A stretch of 64,000 bases of DNA, taken from the NCBI RefSeq assembly GCF_001692325.1, contig NZ_LXKN01000018.1:868001-932000 (forward strand), in the 5' to 3' direction. The translations under genes and the position numbers were made by a program. Each line of letters begins with the position of its first letter. The stretch's first letter is position 1. This DNA comes from Rhizobium sp. AC27/96 (GTDB lineage: Bacteria > Pseudomonadota > Alphaproteobacteria > Rhizobiales > Rhizobiaceae). The notes under the pieces are model-generated. The model searched no databases. It was not told the DNA's origin and saw only the letters and a list, made by a program, of their open reading frames with translations. Below, piece by piece: positions 17,571 to 26,900 of the stretch.

Positions 17571-17758
17571 TCATCAACGGCGAAGCCCAGACGATCGCCG
17601 TTACCACGCTCACGCAGCTTCTCACCGCACTCGACTATGAGGGCGACTGGCTGGCCACCGCCGTCAACGGCGAACTCGTCCACCGCGAAGATCGCGACGA
17701 CCATTTGCTTGATGACAATGACAGGATCGAGATCCTGACGCCGATGCAGGGAGGCTGA
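17561..17758 (+). CDS. thiS: Sulfur carrier protein ThiS
   Basis: 65-aa ubiquitin-fold sulfur carrier for thiazole synthesis. The C-terminus is the required Gly-Gly (PMQGG), which is converted to a thiocarboxylate. Also typical are VNGELV and LLDDNDRIEIL. It overlaps thiO by 10 nt and is 3 nt from thiG. Confidence 0.95.
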   Translation: MRLIINGEAQTIAVTTLTQLLTALDYEGDWLATAVNGELVHREDRDDHLLDDNDRIEILTPMQGG

Positions 17759-17761
17759 GCC

Positions 17762-18535
17762 ATGCTTGATCTTTACGGAAGCCAAGTCGGATCGCGGCTG
17801 CTGCTTGGTACCGCGCGCTATCCCTCACCGGCCATCCTTGCCGAAGCGGTCAGGCGGTCCGGAACGGAGATCGTCACCGTCTCGCTGCGCCGTGAAACGT
17901 CCGGCGGACGCGGCGGCGGCGCATTCTTCGAGATGATCCGCGATCTCGGCGTTCGCGTTCTTCCCAATACCGCCGGTTGCCATGGTGTTTCGGAAGCGGT
18001 GCTGACGGCGAAGATGGCCCGCGAAGTGTTTCGAACCAACTGGATCAAGCTCGAGGTGATCGGCAATCACGATACGCTGCAGCCGGATGTCTTCGCGCTC
18101 GTGGAGGCGGCACGCATTCTCACCAAAGACGGCTTCGAGGTCTTTCCCTATACGACCGACGATCTTGTGGTCGCCGAACGCCTGGTCGAGGCCGGTTGCA
18201 AGGTGCTGATGCCCTGGTGTGCGCCGATCGGCACGGCGGCAGGGCCGCTCAATCTCTCGGCTCTTCGCTCGATGCGCGCCCATTTTCCCGAGGTGCCGCT
18301 GATCGTCGATGCGGGTATCGGCCGTCCCTCGCATGCGACCACGGTCATGGAGCTGGGTTTCGATGCCGTGTTGCTCAACACCGCCGTTGCCGGCGCGGCC
18401 GATCCCGCCACCATGGCCGAAGCCTTCGCAAAGGCGATCGATGCCGGCCGGCAAGCTTTCGGTGCCGGCATGCTGGAGCCGCGCGACATGGCGGTGCCAT
18501 CGACGCCGGTCATTGGAAAGGCGGTTTTCGCGTGA
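17762..18535 (+). CDS. thiG: Thiazole synthase ThiG
   Basis: 257-aa TIM-barrel enzyme that joins 1-deoxyxylulose-5-P, dehydroglycine and ThiS-thiocarboxylate into the thiazole phosphate. Typical blocks are SRLLLGTARYPSP, TVSLRR, LPNTAGCHGVSEAVLTAKMAREVF, WIKLEVIGN (the Schiff-base lysine region), MPWCAPIGTAAG and DAGIGRPSHATTVMELGFDAVLLNTAVAGA. Length is as usual for the family. It follows thiS by 3 nt and overlaps thiE by 4 nt. Confidence 0.96.
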   Translation: MLDLYGSQVGSRLLLGTARYPSPAILAEAVRRSGTEIVTVSLRRETSGGRGGGAFFEMIRDLGVRVLPNTAGCHGVSEAVLTAKMAREVFRTNWIKLEVIGNHDTLQPDVFALVEAARILTKDGFEVFPYTTDDLVVAERLVEAGCKVLMPWCAPIGTAAGPLNLSALRSMRAHFPEVPLIVDAGIGRPSHATTVMELGFDAVLLNTAVAGAADPATMAEAFAKAIDAGRQAFGAGMLEPRDMAVPSTPVIGKAVFA

Positions 18536-19143
18536 AACTCGACCCTTTCTACCTGATCGTCGATAGCGCCGCATGGATCGAAAGGCTGGTGCCGCTCGGC
18601 GTAAAACTGGTGCAGCTGCGTATCAAGGATCGCCCCCTCGCCGAGATACGCACGGACATTCAAGCTGCAAAGGCGATTTGTGCGGCCCATGAGTGCCAGT
18701 TGATCATCAATGACTATTGGCAGCTTGCGATCGAAGAAGGCTGCGATTTCATCCATCTGGGACAGGAGGATCTGGCGGCGGCCGATCTCGACGTCATCCG
18801 CAAGGCCGGTTTGAAACTGGGGCTTTCGACGCATGACGAGACCGAGCTGGCGACGGCTCTTGCGGCAAGTCCCGATTATATCGCGCTCGGGCCGATCTAC
18901 CCCACCATCCTCAAGGCCATGGCCTGGGCGCCGCAAGGTCTTGAGCGGATCGGTCAATGGAAGGCTAAGATGGGCAACATCCCGCTCGTCGCGATCGGCG
19001 GCCTCACCACTGCGCGCATCGCCGGCGTGTTCGATAATGGCGCCGACATTGCCGCCGTCGTGACCGATATCACCCGCAATTCCGACCCCGAATCACGCAC
19101 ACTCGAATGGATCAAGGCAACGCGTCCATGGCTTTCCAGCTGA
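18532..19143 (+). CDS. thiE: Thiamine phosphate synthase ThiE
   Basis: 203-aa TIM-barrel enzyme that couples HMP-PP with thiazole phosphate to give thiamine phosphate. Recognised from VKLVQLRIKDR, CQLIINDYWQLAIEEGCDFIHLGQEDL, LGLSTHDETEL, YIALGPIYPT and VAIGGLTTARI. The start is GTG at 18532, overlapping the thiG stop by 4 nt (GTGA). Last gene of thiCOSGE; thiD is not in the cluster. A small hairpin without a T-run overlaps the stop codon. Confidence 0.93.
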   Translation: MKLDPFYLIVDSAAWIERLVPLGVKLVQLRIKDRPLAEIRTDIQAAKAICAAHECQLIINDYWQLAIEEGCDFIHLGQEDLAAADLDVIRKAGLKLGLSTHDETELATALAASPDYIALGPIYPTILKAMAWAPQGLERIGQWKAKMGNIPLVAIGGLTTARIAGVFDNGADIAAVVTDITRNSDPESRTLEWIKATRPWLSS

Positions 19144-19303
19144 TCGACACAGCTGGAGATCATCGCGAAGAGATTGGTTTTCCGGGATTCGGCTCCGATG
19201 AACGGTACATTCATAAAATATTCAGCTGAACATAATCATGCTTAGAACGTTGAATAAATGACTCGCGCATTCGCTGAGCATGAAGACTGCTTTGGAGGTA
19301 GTC

Positions 19304-19657
19304 ATGATAAAGAAAACAGTTCTAACGGTTTTGCTGGCCGCTACGGTCGTAGGTGGCGCTTTGGCGCCCGTCAGCAGCGCGCAGGCGCAATATTACGACG
19401 GCCGCCCGCCCTATCGCGGCGACTGGCGCGGCCATGACGACTGGCGTGGCCATCGTCACCATGGCAATGGCGGCGCGATTGCCGGCGGCGTCGCCGCAGG
19501 CCTCATCGGCGGCCTGATCGTCGGTGGCGCGCTTGCCAACCGCGGTCCGGTGTATGAAGCACCACCCCCGCCGCCGAGATGCTGGTTGGAGAACCGTCAG
19601 GTTGAAAACCAGTATGACGACGGTTGGCACTACGAACGCGTCCGCGTCTGCAACTAA
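19304..19657 (+). CDS. Small exported glycine-zipper protein, His/Arg/Pro-rich
   Basis: 117-aa predicted envelope protein of unknown function. It has a Sec signal (residues about 2-27, KKTVLTVLLAATVVGGALAP, cleaved after AQA), then a basic His/Arg/Gly/Asp/Trp-rich stretch (YRGDWRGHDDWRGHRHH), then a glycine-zipper hydrophobic segment (GGAIAGGVAAGLIGGLIVGGALAN), then PPPPPRCWLENRQVENQYDDGWHYERVRVCN with two Cys that could form a disulfide. The ATG at 19304 follows GGAGGT by 6 nt; an upstream ATG at 19280 is less likely. Similar small glycine-zipper proteins are common in Rhizobiales. It stands alone, with a strong terminator after it. Confidence 0.82.
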   Translation: MIKKTVLTVLLAATVVGGALAPVSSAQAQYYDGRPPYRGDWRGHDDWRGHRHHGNGGAIAGGVAAGLIGGLIVGGALANRGPVYEAPPPPPRCWLENRQVENQYDDGWHYERVRVCN

Positions 19658-19709
19658 GCAGTCAGCCAAGTGTCGGCGACAAGCCGATGCTTGATTGGAC
19701 AGTCATCTC

Positions 19710-19746
19710 AAATCGCCGGCGGCCAGACCGCCGGCGATTTATTTAT
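19710..19746 (+). terminator. Rho-independent terminator after the glycine-zipper protein gene
   Basis: A 13-bp perfect stem (AAATCGCCGGCGG at 19710-19722 with CCGCCGGCGATTT at 19728-19740) and a 5-nt loop are followed by ATTTAT. Confidence 0.8.
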
Positions 19747-19777
19747 GTGACCTTACTAATGCGAAGCACTGCCAAAC

Positions 19778-20638
19778 TTAAAGCCCATGCGTTCTCGGAT
19801 ACGGGCTGCGCTCCGGAAAGGCCCTACCCGCAAGACTTTCCGGATCAGGCTGCCAGATTTCCACGCGCAGCGGATAGCAGGGCGCTGCATCGCTCGAATG
19901 GCCGCTGCCGCAATCGCCGCCGGGGCAGGCCGAGAGAGCGCCGAGAAGATCGATCTCCGCGAAAAACTCGATGAAATCGCCGGGCCGCACCGGGCTTGCC
20001 TTCATGAAATACTGATGCGTGTCGCGCGTGAACCCGGTGCACATGAAGACGTTCAGCACGTCATGAACATGCATTTCCGCTTCCTGGACGGGAATGTTCA
20101 TTTCGGACGCAAGCGCCCGCGACAGGTTCGAATGGCAACAATGATGGTAGTCGTCACCCTTCAGCAGCCGGTTGGTATAGGGGTCGCAGCGTGTGCCGAT
20201 GACGTCATGGATGCCGGCCCCATCATCGTCCCAGCCATACCAGCCGAGCGTGTCGTGGGTGATCGTCGCCATCGGCCGCAGATATGGCAGGGTGCTCCAC
20301 AGCCGATCGCCGAGGCCGACATGCGTGGCATGAAGGGCGCGCGTCTTGCCGCTGAAAAAGCGCTCCGAGAGATCATCGGCATTCCACAGATTGAGGTCGC
20401 CGACCTGAGATCCTTCCACGCTGACGATGCGAAAGAAATGCCCCTTGGGAACGCGGAAACTGCCCGCTTCTCGCGGCGGCACGATGATCTCGCTGACCTT
20501 GGTCAAGCTTTGCCTTGCGGAATGGAGCACATCCAGATCCGCCGGAGGCAGCGTTTCATTGGGATAGACGACCACCGGCGGCTTGCCGCGCCGCTCCTCG
20601 GCATCGGGGGGAACGGGAATATCCATGGTCCTATGCAT
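19778..20638 (-). CDS. DUF1989 / urea carboxylase-associated family protein
   Basis: 286-aa cytosolic protein of the DUF1989 family, which includes urea-carboxylase-associated proteins and the carboxyguanidine deiminase subunits. Visible landmarks are KGHFFRIVSVEGSQVGDLNLWNADD, GDDYHHCCHSNLSRAL, HVHDVLNVFMCTGFTRDTHQYFMKASPV and DFIEFFAEIDLLGALSACPGGDC. Conserved Cys and His point to a metal- or thiol-dependent hydrolase. The start is either ATG at 20638 or the adjacent GTG at 20641 (TAGGGA upstream). No urea or guanidine carboxylase gene is nearby; a LysR gene is divergent. The exact substrate cannot be assigned. Confidence 0.8.
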   Translation of the reverse strand: MHRTMDIPVPPDAEERRGKPPVVVYPNETLPPADLDVLHSARQSLTKVSEIIVPPREAGSFRVPKGHFFRIVSVEGSQVGDLNLWNADDLSERFFSGKTRALHATHVGLGDRLWSTLPYLRPMATITHDTLGWYGWDDDGAGIHDVIGTRCDPYTNRLLKGDDYHHCCHSNLSRALASEMNIPVQEAEMHVHDVLNVFMCTGFTRDTHQYFMKASPVRPGDFIEFFAEIDLLGALSACPGGDCGSGHSSDAAPCYPLRVEIWQPDPESLAGRAFPERSPYPRTHGL

Positions 20639-20771
20639 CACGATCCCTAGTCCTTTGTCAGTTCACTTGCCGATTTCATTGTGCCAATGGGGCCGCACTC
20701 TAACGAGATTGGCCTATTGCACAACGCTCATTGTTCTTGCTCTATGGCCAAGTATGACTTAGCCTTGGCCT

Positions 20772-21656
20772 ATGCGCCAGTTTCCCCTCGCCTCCCTTCG
20801 CGCCTTTGAGGCAGCCTTCCGCCATCAGAGCTTCGTCAAGGCTGCCGCGGAACTCAATATGACGGCTACGGGCATCAGCCAGCATGTGCGGGCAATGGAA
20901 AACTGGCTCGGTGTTTCGCTATTCGTCCGCCATGCCCGTGGCGTAACGCTGACGGCGGCCGGACGCGAATTCGGGACGGCGGTGGCAAATGGGCTCGGGC
21001 ATATCGAGATCGCCGCCCGGCAATTGAAGCTCGAGAGCTCTGAGCGGCCGGTGAGCGTCGCATGCATCGCCTCCGTCGCCACCCGCTGGCTGATCCCGCA
21101 ATTGCCGGCATTCAGGCAAGAGCATCCGGATATCCGCATCAACATCGTCTATGCGCTCGATGCGAGAACACCGGAAGCCGCGAGCGTCGATCTGCTCATT
21201 CGCCATGGGACACAACCCGGCACAAATGCCGTCGCTCTTTTGAGCGGCGAGACGCGACCCACCTGCTCGGCGGAATTCGCCCGACGCCATGGCCCGATCA
21301 CCGCCCCCGCCGATCTGGTCGACGCCGATCTTCTACACGATGAGACCACCGCCGCCTGGGGCCGCTGGTTCGCACTCGCCGGCATTCGCCAGCCTCCGAA
21401 ATCGGGACCGATCTTCGCCGATTTCAGCTTGATGATCGGATCCGTCATGGGCGGACAGGGCATCGGCCTCTGCCCGACCGCGCTGATCGGTGACGAACTG
21501 GCCAATGGGACATTGGTCACCCTGTTCGACATGCCTCTGGACACGGAGAAATCCTATTGGCTCATCGAAGCCGTCAGGCTTTCCGGTGAGGCGGAGATAT
21601 TCCGCGACTGGCTTATCACGGCAAGCTCAACATCCCGAAACACCCAGGAGAGCTGA
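20772..21656 (+). CDS. LysR-family transcriptional regulator (GcvA-like)
   Basis: 294-aa LysR regulator. The N-terminal winged HTH (about residues 6-64) has the GcvA-type sequence PLASLRAFEAAFRHQSFVKAAAELNMTATGISQHVRAMENWLGVSLFVRHARGVTLTAAG. The C-terminal effector domain (about 90-290) is of normal length. It is divergent from the DUF1989 gene across about 130 bp and probably regulates it. It ends convergent with the next LysR gene, 9 bp away. Confidence 0.85.
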   Translation: MRQFPLASLRAFEAAFRHQSFVKAAAELNMTATGISQHVRAMENWLGVSLFVRHARGVTLTAAGREFGTAVANGLGHIEIAARQLKLESSERPVSVACIASVATRWLIPQLPAFRQEHPDIRINIVYALDARTPEAASVDLLIRHGTQPGTNAVALLSGETRPTCSAEFARRHGPITAPADLVDADLLHDETTAAWGRWFALAGIRQPPKSGPIFADFSLMIGSVMGGQGIGLCPTALIGDELANGTLVTLFDMPLDTEKSYWLIEAVRLSGEAEIFRDWLITASSTSRNTQES

Positions 21657-21665
21657 TGCTCTTGC

Positions 21666-22550
21666 TCAGCCGAACCGGGCCATGAGGAAATCGATCGCGC
21701 TGCGCAGCATCGCTGTGGGACGGCGATCCGGCGCATAGACCAGATGCATCGGCGTCGGCTTGTAGGACCATTGCGGCAGCACCGGCTCCAGCCGCCCGGC
21801 ATCAAGATCGGCGGCCAACAACAGCTCAGGCTGGAGCACTATGCCGGCTCCGTGGAGCGCGGCAACCCGCAAGGCCCCGCCCTGGTTCGTGGTGAACCTG
21901 CCCCTTATGGCGATTTCGCGTGTTTCCCCTTCCGGGCCGACAAGATGCCAGCGCCCCTGCAGACGCCAATAGGAGTGGCCAAGGCATACATGTTTCGTGA
22001 GGTCCTCGGGCGTCTCGGGCCGGCCTTGGCGGGCAAGATAGTCAGGCGAAGCAGCAAGCATGCGCCGATACGGTTTCAGAGGCCGAGCCACCAGATTTGT
22101 ATCCGTCAGCTCGCCAATATGGATGCCGAGTTCATAACCCTCGCCAATCAGATCATGCGGATTGTTGTCGAGCGCCAGATCGACGCTGACGTCGAGATTC
22201 TCATGCAGATAATCGACAAGAGCCGGGACGAGACTTTGGGTGCCGAAGCTCACGGGTGCGACGAGCCGAAGCTTGCCGCGCGGCGCCGACTGCAATTCCG
22301 ACGCCGACGCCTCGGCCAGATCAACCTCTGTCAGTACGGTCTTGCAGCGCTCATAATAGAGCTTGCCAACCTCGGTCAGCTGGTGGCGGCGGGTGGTGCG
22401 ATGAAGCAATCGCGCGCCGAGCCGCTGTTCGATCGTCCGGATATGCTTGGCAACCATGGTGGCCGATACCTGACTGATCTCCGCCGCCGCGGCAAAGCTG
22501 CCTTCCTCGACGACCCTGACAAACATCGCCATGCCGGCCAACTTGTCCAT
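21666..22550 (-). CDS. LysR-family transcriptional regulator (CrgA/DmlR-like)
   Basis: 294-aa LysR regulator starting MDKLAGMAMFVRVVEEGSFAAAAEISQVSATMVAKHIRTIEQRLGARLLHRTTRRHQLTEVG, the pattern of the large CrgA/DmlR/PtxR-like group. The ATG at 22550 is the usual start for this group; an in-frame extension to 22616 is not typical. It is divergent from a small tautomerase gene across 115 bp and is likely to control it. Confidence 0.87.
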   Translation of the reverse strand: MDKLAGMAMFVRVVEEGSFAAAAEISQVSATMVAKHIRTIEQRLGARLLHRTTRRHQLTEVGKLYYERCKTVLTEVDLAEASASELQSAPRGKLRLVAPVSFGTQSLVPALVDYLHENLDVSVDLALDNNPHDLIGEGYELGIHIGELTDTNLVARPLKPYRRMLAASPDYLARQGRPETPEDLTKHVCLGHSYWRLQGRWHLVGPEGETREIAIRGRFTTNQGGALRVAALHGAGIVLQPELLLAADLDAGRLEPVLPQWSYKPTPMHLVYAPDRRPTAMLRSAIDFLMARFG

Positions 22551-22665
22551 GATTGCATACCCAGTGGTTCTGAATGAAGCAAATGGAAGGCTATTTATCA
22601 GCCTGAGGTTTTGCAAGATAGTCGGAACTGCCTAACATCAGGCTATGTTCTCTCAAGGAGTCGTC

Positions 22666-22851
22666 ATGCCCATCTTGCGCTTGGAAATGCATCCCGGACG
22701 TACACAGGACCAGAAGCGTGCCTTCGTTCGTGAAGCCACCAAGGTCGTCGTCGAAACGCTGGTTTGCCCGCCGGAATCGGTGGAAATCATCATTACCGAG
22801 ATTTCGAAGGATTCCTGGGCGACGGCGGGCAAACTGAAATCGGATAGCTGA
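22666..22851 (+). CDS. 4-oxalocrotonate tautomerase-family protein
   Basis: 61-aa small tautomerase. After removal of Met the N-terminal residue is Pro (MPILRLEMHPG), the catalytic base of the family, and RTQDQKRAFVREATKVVVETL and VEIIITEI fit the fold. AAGGAG lies about 6 nt before the ATG at 22666. Family members interconvert keto and enol forms in aromatic or amino-acid catabolism; the substrate here is unknown. A divergent LysR gene suggests substrate-induced expression. Confidence 0.83.
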   Translation: MPILRLEMHPGRTQDQKRAFVREATKVVVETLVCPPESVEIIITEISKDSWATAGKLKSDS

Positions 22852-22897
22852 GACGTTCCGATCGAAAATATCGAGCCTGACGGCGCTATACCGGCCG

Positions 22898-23164
22898 TCA
22901 GGCCGGGCTTGTCGTCAAGCTTTGACGGCCCCAGGCCTCGGCCCAATCCATCAGACGGGCCAATTCCTGCTTGAGGGCGTGGGATCGGATGATATCAGGG
23001 GCGTGATCACTATTGGTGCGCGGATTGTAAAATGCGCCGATCTCCTCGCCGCTTTCCCGTCTTGCCGCCTCAAGCCGGGCCTTTAGATCTTCCACTTCGG
23101 CCTTCACCGCAAAGTACCGCTTCATGACCTCAATGAGGTCGCGGTCGCTTGCATTCATTTCCAT
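22898..23164 (-). CDS. Hypothetical protein, helical, 88 aa
   Basis: I do not recognise this protein. It has an N-terminal predicted helix or coiled coil rich in charged residues (DLIEVMKRYFAVKAEVEDLKARLEAARRESGEE), then a short FYNPRTNSDHAPDIIRSHALKQELARLMDWAEAWG segment. No signal peptide or membrane segment. A good ribosome-binding site (GGTGGAG) precedes the ATG at 23164, which supports a real gene. It is monocistronic between the tautomerase gene and putR. Confidence 0.6.
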   Translation of the reverse strand: MEMNASDRDLIEVMKRYFAVKAEVEDLKARLEAARRESGEEIGAFYNPRTNSDHAPDIIRSHALKQELARLMDWAEAWGRQSLTTSPA

Positions 23165-23308
23165 GCATACTCCACCTTACTAAACTTAGCCCTCGGCACT
23201 GATCCGATTCGAATGGCGAAATCTAGATCGTTGTTGAGCCGGCAACGTGGATTGCGACGAATACGCCAGAACACAAAAGGTGGTCGCCATCGGAATTGCG
23301 ATGCGATT

Positions 23309-23782
23309 TTACGACCAGCTTTCCTTGACCGACTGCATCACTACATTGGTCGACGTGCTTGCCACGAAAGGCAGGCTGGAGATTTTTTCGCCCAGGACGA
23401 TGCGGTAGCGCCGGATATCCGACGTGCGGACTTTCAGCAGATAATCGAAGCGCCCCGCGATCATATGGCACTCCTCAATTTCCTTGATTTTCTTGATGGC
23501 ATTGTTGAAGCTGAGCAAGGCCTCCTCGCGGGTATCAGTCAGCTTCACTTCGGCGAAGGCGACGTGATCGAGGCCGAGCTTGACCGGATTGAGCACGGCC
23601 TTGAAGCCATCGATATAGCCGGAATCGATCAATTTCTTCAGTCGCGCCTGGCACGGCGTCTTTGAAAGACCGACACGCTCGGAAAGCTCCGTGATCGACA
23701 TACGGCCGTCTTCGACCAGTGCATCGAGGATCTTTTGATCGAACTGGTCAATTTCACTGGATTTTATCATTTGCGTAGGCAT
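23309..23782 (-). CDS. putR: Lrp/AsnC-family regulator, PutR (proline catabolism)
   Basis: 157-aa Lrp-type regulator with an N-terminal HTH (FDQKILDALVEDGRMSITELSERVGLSKTPCQARLKKLIDSGYI, about residues 14-58) and a C-terminal RAM ligand-binding domain (about 75-150). It is divergent from putA across 173 bp. In Agrobacterium and Rhodobacter, PutR in this arrangement activates putA in response to proline. The PutA here lacks its own DNA-binding domain, which fits control by a separate regulator. Confidence 0.9.
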   Translation of the reverse strand: MPTQMIKSSEIDQFDQKILDALVEDGRMSITELSERVGLSKTPCQARLKKLIDSGYIDGFKAVLNPVKLGLDHVAFAEVKLTDTREEALLSFNNAIKKIKEIEECHMIAGRFDYLLKVRTSDIRRYRIVLGEKISSLPFVASTSTNVVMQSVKESWS

Positions 23783-23794
23783 TCCTATTTGAAA

Positions 23795-23813
23795 TGGACA
23801 TTATTGAAGTCCA
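23795..23813. promoter_or_regulatory. Inverted repeat in the putR-putA intergenic region (candidate PutR site)
   Basis: TGGAC (23795-23799) and GTCCA (23809-23813) form an inverted repeat with a 9-bp AT-rich spacer, just upstream of putR and about 140 bp before putA. Lrp-type proteins bind such AT-centred palindromes; the assignment to PutR is by position only. Confidence 0.35.
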
Positions 23814-23955
23814 ATATGACTGAAAAGCCGCAGTTTCAAGGCGGAACGCCTTTCGGGAATGAAGTATGTTCCGCAGCGAAGCAACGGGAGGGCCGCAGGG
23901 AGCGAAATCGCTCGCGCCTATGTGGTCACAGGGACCCTTGCACCTTGAGGATATC

Positions 23956-26900
23956 ATGACTGCTACTGTCGCACTCGCCGCCGAAGAACCGTCCCCGGAC
24001 GCCGCCCCGTTTTCGCATTTCGCCCCCCCCATCCGTGAGCAAAGCCCGCTTCGAAAGGCGATTACTGCGGCCTATCGGCGTCCGGAGACCGAATGCCTCC
24101 CCATGCTGGTCGAGGCGGCTACTTTGCCGGCACCCGTTCGTGAAGCTGCGAAGAAAACGGCCAGGACGCTGATCGAGGCGCTGCGCGCCAAGCACAAGGG
24201 CACCGGCGTCGAAGGTCTGGTGCACGAATATTCGCTGTCGAGCCAGGAAGGCGTGGCGCTGATGTGCCTTGCCGAGGCACTGCTGCGCATTCCTGACACG
24301 GCAACGCGCGACGCGCTGATCCGCGACAAGATCGCCGGCGGCGACTGGAAGTCGCATCTGGGCGGCGGCCGCTCGATGTTCGTCAATGCCGCGACATGGG
24401 GACTGGTGGTTACCGGCAAGCTGACATCAACGGTCAGCGAAAGCGGGCTGTCGGCCTCACTGACGCGGCTGATCGCACGCGCTGGCGAGCCGGTGATCCG
24501 GCGCGGCGTCGACATGGCGATGCGGATGATGGGCGAGCAATTCGTCACGGGCGAGACGATCGACGAGGCACTGAAGCGTGCCCGCGCGCTCGAGGCCCAA
24601 GGCTTTCGCTATTCCTACGATATGCTCGGCGAGGCAGCGACGACACACGCCGATGCAGAACGCTACTATCGCGACTATGAGAACGCGATCCATGCTATCG
24701 GCAAGGCCTCGGCCGGCCGTGGCATCTATGAAGGCCCTGGCATCTCCATCAAGCTCTCCGCCTTGCATCCCCGCTATTCCCGCTCGCAGGTCGACAGGGT
24801 CATGGGCGAACTGCTGCCGAAGGTGAAAGCGCTCGCCCTTCTCTCCAAGAGTTACAATATCGGCCTGAACATCGACGCCGAGGAAGCTGACCGGCTGGAG
24901 CTGTCGCTCGACCTGCTGGAAGCACTTTGCCTCGATCCGGATCTCGACGGCTGGGATGGCATCGGCTTCGTCGTGCAGGCCTACGGCAAGCGCTGCCCCT
25001 TCGTCCTCGATTTCATCATCGATCTCGCCCGCCGCTCGGGCCACCGGCTGATGGTACGCCTCGTCAAGGGCGCCTATTGGGACGCCGAGATCAAGCGTGC
25101 CCAGGTGGACGGCCTCGAAGGTTTCCCGGTGTATACTCGCAAGATCTACACCGATGTCTCCTATATCGCCTGCGCCAAGAAGCTACTCGCGGCAACGGAT
25201 GTGGTCTTCCCGCAATTCGCCACCCACAATGCTCAATCGCTGGCAACGATCTACCAGATGGCCGGAAGTGATTTTTCGGTCGGCAAGTATGAGTTCCAAT
25301 GCCTGCACGGCATGGGCGAACCGCTTTACGAGGAAGTGGTCGGGGCCGAAAACCTGGATCGCCCTTGCCGGATCTATGCGCCTGTCGGTACGCATGAAAC
25401 GCTGCTCGCCTATCTTGTCCGCCGCCTACTGGAAAACGGCGCCAACTCTTCCTTCGTCAACAAGATCGCCGACCCCGCCGTTCCCGTCTCCGAACTGATC
25501 GCCGATCCTGTCGAGGTGGTGCGTGCAATGCCTGTCATGGGCGCCCAGCACGACAAGATCGCTCTCCCAACCGATTTGTTCGAAGGTGCGCGGAAGAACT
25601 CCGTCGGTATCGATCTGTCGAATGAGACAGCGCTTTCCGATCTGTCCGAACAGTTGCATGCCTCCGCTGCCGGGGATTGGCTCGCAAAGCCAATACTCGC
25701 TGACGGCTCTGAACGCGGCGAAGCGCGTGCGATCCTCAATCCCGCCGACCACGCCGATATCGTCGGTCATGTTGCGGAACTCGCCCCGGAAGACGCGGCC
25801 GACGTGATCCGCCTTGCGGCCGGCGCTACTGCCTCATGGGCGGCCGTCAGCCCGGATGCGCGCGCAACGATCTTGGAGCGCGCCGCCGAACTAATGCAAA
25901 GCGAGATGCCCGCACTGGTCGGCTTGACTATCCGCGAAGCGGGCAAATCGGCTGCGAATGCCGTCGGCGAAGTCAGGGAAGCCATCGATTTCCTCCGCTA
26001 TTACGCCGCTCAAGCGCGCAAGGTGTTGAAGCCCGATAGCGTTCCGCTCGGCCCCGTCGTCTGCATCAGCCCCTGGAATTTTCCGCTGGCGATCTTCACC
26101 GGCCAGGTTGCCGCAGCACTGGTTGCCGGCAATCCGGTTGTCGCCAAGCCGGCTGGCAACACGCCGCTGATTGCTGCCCAGGGCATTCGTATCCTGCATG
26201 AAGCGGGCATTCCGCTCGACGTGCTCCAATTTGCACCGGGCAGCGGCCGCATGGGTGCCGCCCTCGTCGGTGCGCCTGAAACCGCCGGCGTCATGTTCAC
26301 CGGTTCGACAGAGGTAGCCCGCCTCATTCAGGCGCAGCTTGCCGAACGGCTGTCGAAATTCGGCAAACCTATCCCGCTGATCGCCGAGACCGGTGGCCAG
26401 AACGGCATGATCGTCGACTCCTCGGCGCTCGCCGAACAGGTCGTCGCTGACGTCATCGCCTCTGCCTTCGACAGCGCCGGCCAACGCTGCTCGGCACTGC
26501 GCGTGCTGTGCCTGCAGGACGAGGTCGCCGATCGCACGCTGACCATGCTGCGAGGCGCGCTTCGCGAATTGTCCGTCGGCCGGACCGACCGGCTTGCCAT
26601 CGACATTGGGCCCGTCATCGACGACAACGCCAAGCGCGGCATCGATGAGCACATCGAACGCATGCGCAAGCTCGGCTGCGCCGTCGAACAGCTCGACCTT
26701 CCGACAAGCGCCGCCAAGGGCACCTTCGTCGCTCCGACGATCATCGAGCTGAAGAAGCTGAGCGATCTGAAGCGCGAGGTTTTCGGGCCGGTCCTCCATA
26801 TCATCCGCTACAAGCGCAAGGGGCTGGACAGGCTGATTGATGATGTCAACGCGTCCGGCTACGGCTTGACCTTCGGCCTGCACACCCGGCTGGATGACAC

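Noticed and set aside
19137..19156. Hairpin CCAGCTG/CAGCTGG over the thiE stop codon
   Set aside because: Only 7 bp with no T-run; not convincing as a terminator.
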